Translations under genes and position numbers: made by a program
Assembly (NCBI GenBank): GCA_040507895.1
Contig: JBEVNX010000225.1
Coordinates: 1-23,993, forward strand
Length of the DNA: 23,993 nucleotides
Source: JBEVNX01 sp040507895
Lineage (GTDB): Bacteria > Desulfobacterota > Binatia > JACPRU01
Reading direction: 5' to 3'
The notes under the pieces: model-generated
The model's input: only the letters and a program-made list of their open reading frames with translations
The model's database searches: none
What the model was told of the DNA's origin: nothing
Shown: piece after piece, positions 15,077 to 22,938 of the stretch
Layout: each line of letters begins with the position of its first letter
Position numbering within the stretch: the stretch's first letter is position 1

Positions 15077-16183
15077 ATGCGCATTGGAGTTCCGAAAGAG
15101 ACGGCTCCTCGGGAGCGGCGCGTCGCTTTGCTTCCCGACGCGGCCGCGAAGCTCGTCAAGGCCGGGATCGAAGTTGCCGTGGAGCACGGGGCGGGCCGCA
15201 CCGCGTCGGTCGCGGATGGCGCGTACGGCGAGGCCGGCGCGATGCTGGTCGAGAGTGCAAGCGCTGCCTGCGCCGGGGCCGGCACGGTCGTGAAGGTGCA
15301 ACCCCCTTCCATCGACGAGATCACCCTCCTCGAGACCGGTGCGGTCCTCGTCAGCCTGCTGCCGCTCATCGACGGGAACGCCGTCCTACAAGCCCTGGCC
15401 GCACGGCGGGTCACGGCTCTCGCCCTCGAGCGCGTGCCCCGCATCACCCGCGCCCAGTCGATGGACGTGCTCTCGTCGCAGGCGACCGTGGCCGGGACCA
15501 AGGCTGTACTACTCGGCGCCTCGGCGCTGCCGCGCCTGCTCGCGATGATGATTACTGCCGCCGGCAACATCCCTCCCGGAAAAGCCTTCGTGATCGGGGC
15601 TGGCGTGGCTGGGCTGCAAGCCGTCGCCACCGCGCGGCGTTTGGGCGCCGTCGTCAGCGCCTTCGATGTGCGGGCGGCGGCGCGCGAGCAGGTGCAGAGC
15701 CTCGGCGCTACGTTCGTCGCCGCCGAGCTGGCCTCGGATGCCGCACAGGACAGGGGCGGCTACGCCAAGCCGCAGAGCGAGACCGAGCGCGAGCGCACGC
15801 TCGAGGTGCTCGACACCCACTTGAAGGACATGGATCTCGTCATCGCCACCGCAGCGGTCCCGGGAAAGCGAGCTCCGGTGCTCATCACCGATGCGATGGT
15901 CAGCCACATGAAGCCCGGCGCGGTGATCGTCGACGTGGCCGCGGAGACCGGCGGAAACTGCGAGCTCACCAAGCCGGGCGAAACCGTCGAAGCGCATGGT
16001 GTGACCATCCTCGGGCCGCTGAACCTGCCGAGCACCGCGGCGGTGCACGCGAGTCAGATGTTCAGCCGCAACGTCTCGACCCTCCTCCAGCACCTGGTGA
16101 AGGACGGGGAAGTCCGCATCGATCTCGGCGACGAGATCACCGCGGCGATGGCCGTGACGCACGCTGGCGAGCTCAGAATCTGA
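15077..16183 (+). CDS. pntAA: NAD(P) transhydrogenase subunit alpha part 1 (PntAA, domain I), unaccompanied
   Basis: 368 residues, typical for PntAA of the split three-subunit enzyme. Seen: MRIGVPKET..ERRVALLP, PRITRAQSMDVLSSQAT, Rossmann motif GAGVAGLQAVATARRLGA, mobile-loop segment GGYAKPQSE, and VDVAAETGGNCELT. Domain I binds NAD(H) and exchanges hydride with the NADP-binding domain III in PntB; the membrane domain II is in PntAB/PntB. None of these partners follows: the 147 bp downstream holds no membrane-protein start and the next gene is convergent. Alanine dehydrogenase is related, but the mobile loop favours PntAA. It either works with partners encoded elsewhere or has another NAD-dependent role. 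Confidence 0.92.
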   Translation: MRIGVPKETAPRERRVALLPDAAAKLVKAGIEVAVEHGAGRTASVADGAYGEAGAMLVESASAACAGAGTVVKVQPPSIDEITLLETGAVLVSLLPLIDGNAVLQALAARRVTALALERVPRITRAQSMDVLSSQATVAGTKAVLLGASALPRLLAMMITAAGNIPPGKAFVIGAGVAGLQAVATARRLGAVVSAFDVRAAAREQVQSLGATFVAAELASDAAQDRGGYAKPQSETERERTLEVLDTHLKDMDLVIATAAVPGKRAPVLITDAMVSHMKPGAVIVDVAAETGGNCELTKPGETVEAHGVTILGPLNLPSTAAVHASQMFSRNVSTLLQHLVKDGEVRIDLGDEITAAMAVTHAGELRI

Positions 16184-16330
16184 GCGATGCCCGAGCTGCA
16201 GTGGCTCGGCGGGCTGCTATCGGCAAGCCCCGAGGCAAGCCCGAACACCGCGCGGCTAGCGCCCGTTGCGGTTGAGAAGCTGCGTCCCTGGAGGCGGGGC
16301 GCCTTCCAATCACGCGCGCGTCGGCGGTGC

Positions 16331-17572
16331 TCAGCGGCCCGCCGGCGAGACCGGCGGCCGCGGCGGCGGGGGAATCCCTTCCATGCGGATCGGCGGATAG
16401 TAGTACCCTTGCTGGCCGAGCGCATCCACCGCTTCCCAGAACTCGGGCGTGGCGGCGAATTGTCCCGTGAGGGCGGAATCGGCGAGCACGATCTTCTGCC
16501 GGCGGAAGTTCCAGCTTTCGGGTCGCAACCGGACCGCCGTCTCGAAGTGCCTTGCGGCTGCCTCTCTCTCGCCGAGCTTCGAGAGCCAGATCCCTAGGCG
16601 GAAGCTCGCGGCCGCCGTGGAATCGTCGTGCGAGAGACCGCGCAGGCGCCGGCGTACCTCCTCGGGTGGAAGCGCGTGGCGGCTCTGCTTTCCGTGCTCG
16701 ATCCAGTCGCAGAGCGCGTCGACGTAGAACGACTTGGTGCGCTTGCCCGCTTCGGCCGCGTCGCGGGGGACTTCGAACGTCTGCCGATCCATCCCGCGGA
16801 ACATATCGCTCGCGCCCGCGGGCTCGGGTGGGCGGGCCATGAACCCGTCCTCGTCGATCCACACCGAGGTCGGCACGTTCACCATCCCGTAGCGTTCGGC
16901 GACGATGTGGCGCTCATCGATCAAGCACGGATATTTCGGAGCCGACGCTTTGTCCGACAGCGACCGATCCCAGCCCATGAAGTCGAACAAAGCCTGCGAG
17001 AGCTCGGGCGGACGGATGAAGTCCTTGACGGCGGCGCTGCCCGCAGAGTCGAAGGCGACCGCGAGGATCGTGAACCCGCGGTCACGGTAGCGGTCGTAGA
17101 TCGCCTGCCAGACCGGCAGGTCGTGACGGCAGCCTCACCAAGAGGCCCAACAGAACAGGAACACCTTTCGGCCGCGATAGGCGGAAAGGGAATGCAGCTT
17201 TCCGTCGAGATCGGGTAGCGTGAAATCCGGCGCCGCCACGGGACCCGAGCCGCTCGCGACTGCGCCTCGAGCCTCCGGGCCGAAGGACCACGCGCCGTGC
17301 TCTCCGTCGTGTACCACGGCCTCGCCGAGGTGAGCCGCAAACGCAGTCAGATCCAGCGCGCGCTTCTCGTCGATCCACTCGCTCTTGCGATTGGCCGGGA
17401 TCGGCACGCAGACCTCGCCCTGGCAAAGACCTTGCGGCTTCAAATCCCAACCCGTCGCGCTCGCCAGGTCAGCCAGAGGGACCCACAGCCGCTCGCCCTC
17501 GGCGCGCGCGCCGTCTACCGTCGTCTCATTGCTTCCGTACAAGATCGTTTGCGACCTCGCAGAATCCCCCAA
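16331..17572 (-). CDS. Candidate selenoprotein: TlpA/thioredoxin-like with in-frame UGA (Sec), W-A-S-W-U-G-C
   Basis: One continuous frame of 413 residues if the UGA at 17137-17135 is read as selenocysteine (Sec146). Start TTG 17572 is uncertain; TTG 17542 is an alternative. Residues about 25-105 form an unassigned N-terminal domain with LWVPLADLASATGWDLK and CQGEVCVPI. From about 113 a redoxin domain begins (APDFTLPDLDGKLHSLS, KVFLFCWASW), then Sec-Gly-Cys-Arg-His-Asp-Leu-Pro, i.e. Sec where thioredoxins have the attacking Cys, with Cys148 as likely resolving residue. NVPTSVWIDEDG is the cis-Pro strand. Near 320-360 a TPR-like helix pair follows. The UGA is followed by a SECIS-like hairpin (17104-17120). 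The gene lies 37 bp after the SDR gene, last of the RND operon. No signal peptide is evident. A nonsense mutation is the alternative. Confidence 0.8.
17104..17120 (-). promoter_or_regulatory. Putative bacterial SECIS hairpin
   Basis: On the mRNA strand CCUGCC (17120-17115) pairs with GGCAGG (17109-17104), 6 bp perfect, closing the 5-nt loop GGUCU. The stem starts 14 nt and the loop 20 nt after the UGA. Bacterial SECIS elements lie directly 3' of the UGA, with a G early in the apical loop. The E. coli fdhF element presents the same GGUCU in its loop. Confidence 0.7.
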
Positions 17573-17609
17573 CGGGCGCCTATTCTTAGCAGGCTTCGCT
17601 CCAATCGGT

Positions 17610-18344
17610 CTACGTCATGTACACCCCGCCGTCCACGTTGATGGTCTGTCCCGTGACGTAGCCGTTGCGCGCTAGCATCGCCGCCGCCTCGGCGACTTCC
17701 TCGACCGTTCCGAAGCGCCCTTGGGGAATGAGATCCGGCCGCGCACCCGGCGGGATCATGTCGGTGGCGATCAGCGCTGGCGCGATTGCGTTCGCGGTCA
17801 CACCCTCTTTCGCGAGCACGCGCGCGCACCAGTGCGTGAAGCCGAGCAGACCCGCCTTGGAAGCGGCGTAGTGCGGACCGACGACGCCGCCGACGTGCGC
17901 CGCGGCCGACGAAACGTTGATGATCCGACCCCAGCGCCGCGCTCGCATTCCCGGGAGAACCCGCCGAGTGACCAAGAAGGCGGACTTGAGGTTCACTCGC
18001 AGGACACCGTCCCAGTCCTCTTCGGTGATCTCGTCGATCGGTTGAACGCGGGCGATCCCGGCGTTGTTGACTAGCACGTCGACCGGGCCGAGCACGCGCT
18101 CGACGGTCGTGACGAGGATCGCGACCTCCGCCTCCTCGGCAACGTCGGCCTGCACGGCGGCCGCGCGCCGCCCGAGCGCCTCGATTTCGGCGCACGCCGC
18201 TGCGGCTTCCTGGTGCCGGCTGCGGAAGTTCACGGCCACGTCGAGCCCGCTGCGGGCGAGCGCGACGGCGATCGCGCGGCCGATGCCGCGGCTCGCGCCG
18301 GTCACCAGGGCGACCTTGCCTCGGAGGTCGTCGGCGATCGTCAC
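17610..18344 (-). CDS. Short-chain dehydrogenase/reductase (FabG/PhaB-like)
   Basis: 244 residues from GTG 18344, starting VTIADDLRGKVALVTGAS; the frame is open upstream, but that region overlaps the 65-aa gene in another frame. Seen: TGASRGIGRA (nucleotide-binding TGxxxGxG), NNAG, catalytic Ser in NVSSAAAH and Tyr-Lys in HYAASKAG, and C-terminal YVTGQTINVDGGVYMT. Classical SDR of the 3-oxoacyl-(ACP/CoA) reductase group. An Arg next to NFRS (after the second beta strand) suggests NADPH preference, which is an inference. It is third in the minus-strand operon: 22 bp after the small membrane protein gene and 37 bp before the selenoprotein candidate. Confidence 0.93.
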   Translation of the reverse strand: MTIADDLRGKVALVTGASRGIGRAIAVALARSGLDVAVNFRSRHQEAAAACAEIEALGRRAAAVQADVAEEAEVAILVTTVERVLGPVDVLVNNAGIARVQPIDEITEEDWDGVLRVNLKSAFLVTRRVLPGMRARRWGRIINVSSAAAHVGGVVGPHYAASKAGLLGFTHWCARVLAKEGVTANAIAPALIATDMIPPGARPDLIPQGRFGTVEEVAEAAAMLARNGYVTGQTINVDGGVYMT

Positions 18345-18366
18345 CTGTCCGCCGCCGGCCGGGAGA

Positions 18367-18564
18367 TCAATCGGTCTCAGCGCCCTTCTCGCGCGCCGCG
18401 ACTCGAGCGGCGACCTCGAGCGCCTCGCGCACCTTGGGATCGGTCTTCGCCAACCGCTCGAGCCGGGCCCGCCGCCACGGCTTGGCGATGTATTCGTCCA
18501 TGAGGATGAAGGCAATCGTGAAGAGGATGAGGAAGATGCCTGCGTTCGAGAAGTTGATTTCCAT
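18367..18564 (-). CDS. Small single-span membrane protein in the RND operon
   Basis: 65 residues; ATG 18564 preceded by GAGGAGGCG. Residues 8-22 are a hydrophobic span (AGIFLILFTIAFILM), preceded by a short polar N-terminus and followed by a basic helix (KPWRRARLERLAK) and a charged tail. Orientation by the positive-inside rule is N-out, C-in. It lies 30 bp after the RND gene and 22 bp before the SDR gene, so expression with both is almost certain. Unknown family; a small accessory subunit of the permease is the natural guess, by analogy with AcrZ-type peptides, though no homology is claimed. Confidence 0.8.
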   Translation of the reverse strand: MEINFSNAGIFLILFTIAFILMDEYIAKPWRRARLERLAKTDPKVREALEVAARVAAREKGAETD

Positions 18565-18594
18565 GGACTTCGCGCCTCCTCACGCTTTCGTGGC

Positions 18595-20988
18595 TCAGGC
18601 GGTCGCGGCACCCGCGCGCGCGGTCTCTCGCGGAATCTCCCGCATGATGAATTTCGGTTTGAAGATCAGGATCAGCACCGGCATCAGTGTCTGTGAAGCG
18701 ACGAAGCTCACGCCCATCCACATCGCCAGCAAGGCGCCCATCTCGGCGTCGAATCGGATGTTCGACGTCGTCCAGAACATCGTGCTCATGACCATCGTCA
18801 CGGCGGTGAACGTGACACCCTTGCCCGTCGTGCACAGCGCCGTCTTCACCGCGTCGTAGAGGTTGCCGCTCACGCGAATCTCCTCGATGATGCGGCTGAC
18901 GATGTAGAGGCCGTAGTCGATGCCGAAGCCGATGCCGACCGTGACCACCGGCAGCGTGTGCAGGTTCACGCCGATGTTGCGCACGCTCATGTAGGCGTTG
19001 ACGAAGCCGTTCGACACGATCAGCGGCATCAACATGTAGATCCCAGCGGCGAACGACCGATACGTGAAGAGCAGGATGAGGTAGATCGTAACCAGGCCGA
19101 GCACGTTCATCAGGATGTCGTTGCGCACGATCTCTTCGTTGGCTGCCGCCGTGACGCCAATCAGCCCTCCGGCGAGGCGGAAGTCCACCTTGTCCGACGG
19201 GTACTTCGAGACGTAGTCGCGGCAGCGCTCGATGATGCGTGCCACCGTGTCGCCCTGATGGTTGCGGCAGAAGAAGGTGACGTGCCCGTTGGTGTACGAG
19301 GGATCGAGATACTTCGAGGTCTCCGACGGCGGCGAGCCCGCGAAGTAGAAGAAGAACAGATTGGCGATGCGCGCGACCCCCTCCGGGATCACGCCCCAGC
19401 GCGGATCGGTGTCGAAAAACACCATGTTGATCGACTTGACGATGTCGGCGAGCGAGAAGCTGTAGCCGATGTCGGGATCGCCATCCACGTAGCGCTGGAA
19501 GGATTCCATCGCCTCGAGCGCCTTCGGCTCCTGCAGCGCCTTCTTCTCCCGGCCCTCGACGACGATGATCAACGGCTCGACGCCGCCGAAGAACTGCTGG
19601 ATCCGCGTGTGCGACTGATTGTAGGGCGAGTCGAGCCAGAGCAGCGGCGAGGCCGACGTCGGGTCGCCGATCGTCAGCCCGCGCAGGAAGATCGCCGACA
19701 GGATCGCCACGGAGGCCCAGAAGACGATCGTCACCACGCGTCCTGGCACGGACAGCGTGAGGTCGGTCACCCGGTCCATGAAGCGCTTGAACATCCCCTC
19801 TTCGCGTAGAATCACCATCTCCGGCTCCGGCGCGCGCAGATAGTAGTAGACGATGGGATTCAACAGGACCTCCGACACGGTGATCGCGAGGATCCACCAG
19901 GAGGCGGTGATCGCCAGCTTCTGCAGCATCACCACCGGGATCAGCAGGATCACCAGCACGCCGAGCGCGTCGGTGACGATGCCGGAGAACGTCGGAACGA
20001 ACAGCTCGGCGAACGCCGCGACGATCGCTTTGCGCTTGTGCCAATCGTTCTTCTGGTATTCCTCGTAGTACCGATCATGCATCTGGATCGCGTGGCTCAC
20101 GGCGCGCGCGGTGATGAGGAAAGGTATGACCAGCATCAGCGGGTCGAGCGCGAAGCCGATCATGTTGATGAACCCGAGGCCCCAGATCGCCGCCAGCAAG
20201 CCGGTGATCGTCGGTCGCAGCGAGCCCCGCCAATCGTGAAAGTACATCCAGCGCAGCACCCACTCGATGCAGTAGGTGACCACGAGGATCCAGAACACGT
20301 CGTTCGAGTAGCGGTAGATCCAGCCGTAGAGGCGCGGCTCGCCGGCCACCCAGATCCGCGTGTTTTCGTCCTGGAACGGCTCGATGACCTTGTGGTTGAT
20401 GTCGTAGAAGATCTGACGATAGTCGATGCGCCCTTCGTGAAAGTTGGCGCGGATGAGCGCCGCCTTGTCGTCCAGCGAGACGAGGATGCCGTGGATGTTC
20501 TCGGAGTAGTGGACGATGTTCTGGATCGAATCGATGTCCTTTTGCGTGACGGGGGGCCGGCGCATGACCGGCGGCGAGGAGATCGAGCCGCCTTGCATCG
20601 TCAAGTAGCGAGTCGTGCGGTGGCCGATCGAATCGATCTGATCGTGGTTGACGTCGGGCAGGACGTCCACTACCTGCGTCGCCTTGAAGATCTTGGTGAG
20701 CGTTTCCTTGGTGAAGATCGACCCGTCCTTCACCTCGAACATGATCGTGATGTTGTTCGCGCCGCCGAACTGCCTCGAATACTTGTTGTGAACGGCGACG
20801 AACGGATGGGTGTAGGGAAGCAGCTCGCCGAAGCTGGTGAACATCTGCAGCTGCGCCGCCTCGTATGCCATGAAGGCGGTGAAGGCGATCGTGACGAGCG
20901 ATACCCAGGCTCGGTTGTCGATGAGCCAGTCCCCGACCCTGTAGAGGGCGGCCTTCTCTTCCGGCGACGATGTTCCGGTTCCTGACAT
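18595..20988 (-). CDS. RND-superfamily permease, MMPL/HpnN-type
   Basis: 797 residues from ATG 20988, set by the very strong AGGAGGGAGC 2 nt upstream. Layout: TM1 about 28-44, first periplasmic domain 50-230, five spans between 230 and 385, TM7 about 416-436, second periplasmic domain 440-620, five spans 625-780. The last half holds VTVGIGFGIDYGLYIVSR (Asp691), the TM10 proton-relay motif of MmpL-type transporters; the first half has ITARAVSHAIQMHDRYYEE without the matching Asp. Family substrates are lipids, hopanoids or other hydrophobic compounds. No adjacent membrane-fusion or outer-membrane protein is found. First gene of the operon with the 65-aa protein, SDR and selenoprotein candidate. 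Confidence 0.92.
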   Translation of the reverse strand: MSGTGTSSPEEKAALYRVGDWLIDNRAWVSLVTIAFTAFMAYEAAQLQMFTSFGELLPYTHPFVAVHNKYSRQFGGANNITIMFEVKDGSIFTKETLTKIFKATQVVDVLPDVNHDQIDSIGHRTTRYLTMQGGSISSPPVMRRPPVTQKDIDSIQNIVHYSENIHGILVSLDDKAALIRANFHEGRIDYRQIFYDINHKVIEPFQDENTRIWVAGEPRLYGWIYRYSNDVFWILVVTYCIEWVLRWMYFHDWRGSLRPTITGLLAAIWGLGFINMIGFALDPLMLVIPFLITARAVSHAIQMHDRYYEEYQKNDWHKRKAIVAAFAELFVPTFSGIVTDALGVLVILLIPVVMLQKLAITASWWILAITVSEVLLNPIVYYYLRAPEPEMVILREEGMFKRFMDRVTDLTLSVPGRVVTIVFWASVAILSAIFLRGLTIGDPTSASPLLWLDSPYNQSHTRIQQFFGGVEPLIIVVEGREKKALQEPKALEAMESFQRYVDGDPDIGYSFSLADIVKSINMVFFDTDPRWGVIPEGVARIANLFFFYFAGSPPSETSKYLDPSYTNGHVTFFCRNHQGDTVARIIERCRDYVSKYPSDKVDFRLAGGLIGVTAAANEEIVRNDILMNVLGLVTIYLILLFTYRSFAAGIYMLMPLIVSNGFVNAYMSVRNIGVNLHTLPVVTVGIGFGIDYGLYIVSRIIEEIRVSGNLYDAVKTALCTTGKGVTFTAVTMVMSTMFWTTSNIRFDAEMGALLAMWMGVSFVASQTLMPVLILIFKPKFIMREIPRETARAGAATA

Positions 20989-20990
20989 TT

Positions 20991-21000
20991 GCTCCCTCCT
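20991..21000 (-). promoter_or_regulatory. Strong Shine-Dalgarno fixing the RND start
   Basis: AGGAGGGAGC on the mRNA strand ends 2 nt before the ATG at 20988. It rejects the longer open frame that could begin at 21045. Confidence 0.7.
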
Positions 21001-21053
21001 CATCCGGCCGTCGTGCGTGCCGTCCCCTGGTTCGGACGGAGACACCGCAGAAA

Positions 21054-21105
21054 CGGACGAACCGTCCGCGCTCTAAGACGCGTCGGGCGGACGGGGAGAC
21101 CGCCC
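21054..21105. promoter_or_regulatory. Inverted repeats between the lipoprotein gene and the RND operon
   Basis: CGGACG (21054-21059) and CGTCCG (21063-21068) form a perfect 6-bp dyad with a 3-nt centre. GGGCGG (21085-21090) and CCGCCC (21100-21105) form a second one. They lie 65-120 bp upstream of the RND start in the 235-bp spacer, so an operator, a terminator of the upstream lipoprotein gene, or both are possible. Nothing else is recognised in the spacer. Confidence 0.35.
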
Positions 21106-21223
21106 ATCGGGGACAACCCGTGCGCGAAGAGTGAGGCTCGCCGCAGACCGTCCATGCGCCCGGAGTTGTGTATACGGCGGGCGGGTGGGCTGTCGAGCCA
21201 CCGCGCGCGGGCTAGCCCGAGGA

Positions 21224-21679
21224 TCAGTGGAACACGGCGGGCGCTTGCCTCAGCGCCTCGGCGGAGACCTCGGTGGTCGCGCCGGATGCGATCTCGACCT
21301 GGACCTTGCGGTAGGTGGCGCCGTACATCGACGCAACCACGTAGCGCCCCGGGGGAAGGGCCAACGTTACGGGCTCCTCGCCGTTTCGCCCGCCCTGATT
21401 GGACACGTCGGCGCGCAGCAGCTTCCCCGCCGGATCGTAGAGGTCGTAACTGCGGCGAGGGTTGTTGTATGAGAGGCTGCCCTGGGGACGGACGTCACTG
21501 TCGGTCTCGACTCGCAAATACCCGTCGCCGGTCGCCTCGGCGGACGGTCTGGCGCCTGGCGAGACTACCGCCGACGATGGGTTCCAGCCGACGGCGGCGG
21601 GAGGCACCTTCGTCGAGCACGACACCGCCAGGAGTCCTGCGAGCAGCGCTGCCGCCGCTCCGCAATGCACCCACCTCAT
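21224..21679 (-). CDS. Predicted lipoprotein with beta-sandwich domain
   Basis: 151 residues. Signal AAALLAGLLAVSC with lipobox AVSC (Cys21), then a Pro/Ser-rich linker. The mature domain (about 52-150) contains YLRVETDSD, YDLYDPAGKLL, VTLALPPGRYVVAS and VQVEIASGATTEV. The Pro-Pro-Gly-x-Tyr-x-Val pattern is typical of carboxypeptidase-regulatory-like or PEGA-like beta-sandwiches that decorate surface proteins. It is 12 bp downstream of the DUF2442 gene on the same strand. Function unknown. Confidence 0.78.
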   Translation of the reverse strand: MRWVHCGAAAALLAGLLAVSCSTKVPPAAVGWNPSSAVVSPGARPSAEATGDGYLRVETDSDVRPQGSLSYNNPRRSYDLYDPAGKLLRADVSNQGGRNGEEPVTLALPPGRYVVASMYGATYRKVQVEIASGATTEVSAEALRQAPAVFH

Positions 21680-21691
21680 CCGAACTCCTGG

Positions 21692-21919
21692 TCAGCCGCT
21701 CAGCAGCAACCCCTCGACAGAGATGTCCTCGCCGAGATCGTCCCACGAGATGCCCGTGCCGCGCCCTACCAGGCGCCAGTTGCGACGCTGGTCCGGTGTC
21801 GCGACGGCGAGACGGGGGAACCACACGAGCGGCACGGACAGCGTGCGCCCATCGGAGAGCGCGACTTCCAGCGTGCGCGCCGTGCAATCGACGCCGACGG
21901 CGACCGGCAGCTCGTTCAT
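21692..21919 (-). CDS. DUF2442 domain protein
   Basis: 75 residues, full length for the family. Seen: LEVALSDGRTLSVPLVWFPRL, then ATPDQRRNWRL (shown in parts), and the conserved end GISWDDLGEDISVEGLL. DUF2442 proteins are small and sometimes sit next to DUF4160 proteins in toxin-antitoxin-like pairs. No such partner is visible here, since the neighbours are a lipoprotein and a cNMP-binding protein, so an antitoxin role is not supported. Confidence 0.85.
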   Translation of the reverse strand: MNELPVAVGVDCTARTLEVALSDGRTLSVPLVWFPRLAVATPDQRRNWRLVGRGTGISWDDLGEDISVEGLLLSG

Positions 21920-21977
21920 CGCGTGAAGCCTGCCACGCTGGCTTCCTCAGTCAAGCCGCCGCCCCACGAACGAGAGA

Positions 21978-21999
21978 GGTGAGCTGCGCGAAGCTCGCC
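21978..21999 (-). terminator. Terminator-like hairpin after the cNMP-binding/DUF1003 gene
   Basis: GGTGAGCT (21978-21985) pairs with AGCTCGCC (21992-21999) over a GCGCGA loop, 8 bp with one mismatch position (wobble in one orientation). It lies 55 bp beyond the stop at 22054. No T-run follows. Confidence 0.35.
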
Positions 22000-22053
22000 T
22001 GGACGGAGCAACTGCGGCTCCGAGATCTCGCCAGCGGCTCGTCCCGCTCCGGC

Positions 22054-22938
22054 TCAGGATCTCGAAGTGAGCTGCCTGACGATCTCCATCTGTTGGCGTT
22101 GCAGGTCGAGCTGCTCGCGCTGGATCGCGACGAAGTCGCGGAGCTCGCTGGTGCGCAGCTCGTCGATCTTCAGATGGAGGCTGCGGATCTGCAGCTCCGC
22201 CTTGAGGTTCACCTGATAGTCGAGGTCCGCCTGCAGGCGATCCTTCGTCGCCTGGCGGTTCTGACTCATCATGATGATTGGCGCCTGTATGGCGGCCACG
22301 CAGGACAGCCCAAGGTTGAGGAAGATGAAGGGGAACGGATCGAAGGGGTGCCAGATCGACTCGAGGCTGTTGAGCCCCATCCACAGGAAAAGGACGATTC
22401 CGAAACAGATGAGGAACGCCCAGCTGCCGCCGAACTGGGCGATGCGATCGGCGAGGCGATCGCCGAACGTGAAGGTCTCCTCCATGAGCTCGTTGACGTT
22501 GCGGCTCGCCCGGCGCTCGATGAGCGCGTTCGCGCCGCGCAGCCGGCGCGCGATCTCGCCCATCATCGACAGCGCTGCCTCCGGATTGCGGCGCAGAAAC
22601 GCTAGCAGGTCGTCCTTGCGAATCTCGATGAGCTCGACGTGCCCTACGGCCTTGGCGCTGGCGGTGCGCGGCAAACCGTCGAGCAGTCCGAGCTCGCCGA
22701 AAAACTCGCCGGATTCAAGGGTGGCTAGCACGAGCTCCTCGTTGTCATCGGTCCACACCGAGATTTCGATCCTGCCGTCGCGGATCAAGTACATCGCATC
22801 GGGAACGTCGCCATGCCGAAACACCAGGTGCTGGTCATCGCGGGACACCGTTCGGCAGAGTTCGGCGAGCTCCCGTAGATCGTCGCGGTCCAGCGACGAG
22901 AAGATCGGAACTCGGTTCAGAGTGTCGACGTCGACCAT
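22054..22938 (-). CDS. Cyclic-nucleotide-binding domain fused to DUF1003 membrane domain
   Basis: 294 residues from ATG 22938 with GGAGGG upstream; the frame is open to 23385, but that extension is antisense to the LysM gene and unlike a protein. Residues about 8-125 are a CAP-ED/cNMP fold (VPIFSSLDRDDLRELAEL, DAMYLIRDGRIEIS, GEFFGELGLLDGLPRTASA with the phosphate-binding cassette). Residues about 155-260 are DUF1003, with two spans (WAFLICFGIVLFLWMGL and FIFLNLGLSCVAAIQAPII) followed by MMSQNRQATKDRLQADLDY. A Gln-rich coiled tail ends the protein. Likely a membrane protein gated or tethered by a cyclic nucleotide; ligand type is not determinable. It is divergent from the LysM gene with 166 bp between. 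Confidence 0.9.
   Translation of the reverse strand: MVDVDTLNRVPIFSSLDRDDLRELAELCRTVSRDDQHLVFRHGDVPDAMYLIRDGRIEISVWTDDNEELVLATLESGEFFGELGLLDGLPRTASAKAVGHVELIEIRKDDLLAFLRRNPEAALSMMGEIARRLRGANALIERRASRNVNELMEETFTFGDRLADRIAQFGGSWAFLICFGIVLFLWMGLNSLESIWHPFDPFPFIFLNLGLSCVAAIQAPIIMMSQNRQATKDRLQADLDYQVNLKAELQIRSLHLKIDELRTSELRDFVAIQREQLDLQRQQMEIVRQLTSRS

Noticed and set aside
17135..17137. UGA as a plain nonsense mutation or pseudogene
   Set aside because: It lies exactly at the redox Cys position, no other stop or frameshift exists in 414 codons, and a SECIS-like hairpin follows. It is kept as the alternative explanation, not the preferred one.
17135..17137. UGA reassigned to Trp or Gly genome-wide
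   Set aside because: Several neighbouring genes end properly at TGA at the family-expected C-terminus (biotin carboxylase, transhydrogenase, HEAT protein).
18345..18611. N-terminal extension of the SDR frame up to 18611
   Set aside because: The extension is Ser/Arg/Pro-rich and antisense in phase to the well-formed 65-aa gene; GTG 18344 gives the normal SDR length.
21692..21919. DUF2442 gene as antitoxin of a toxin-antitoxin pair
   Set aside because: No DUF4160 or other toxin-like gene is adjacent on either side.
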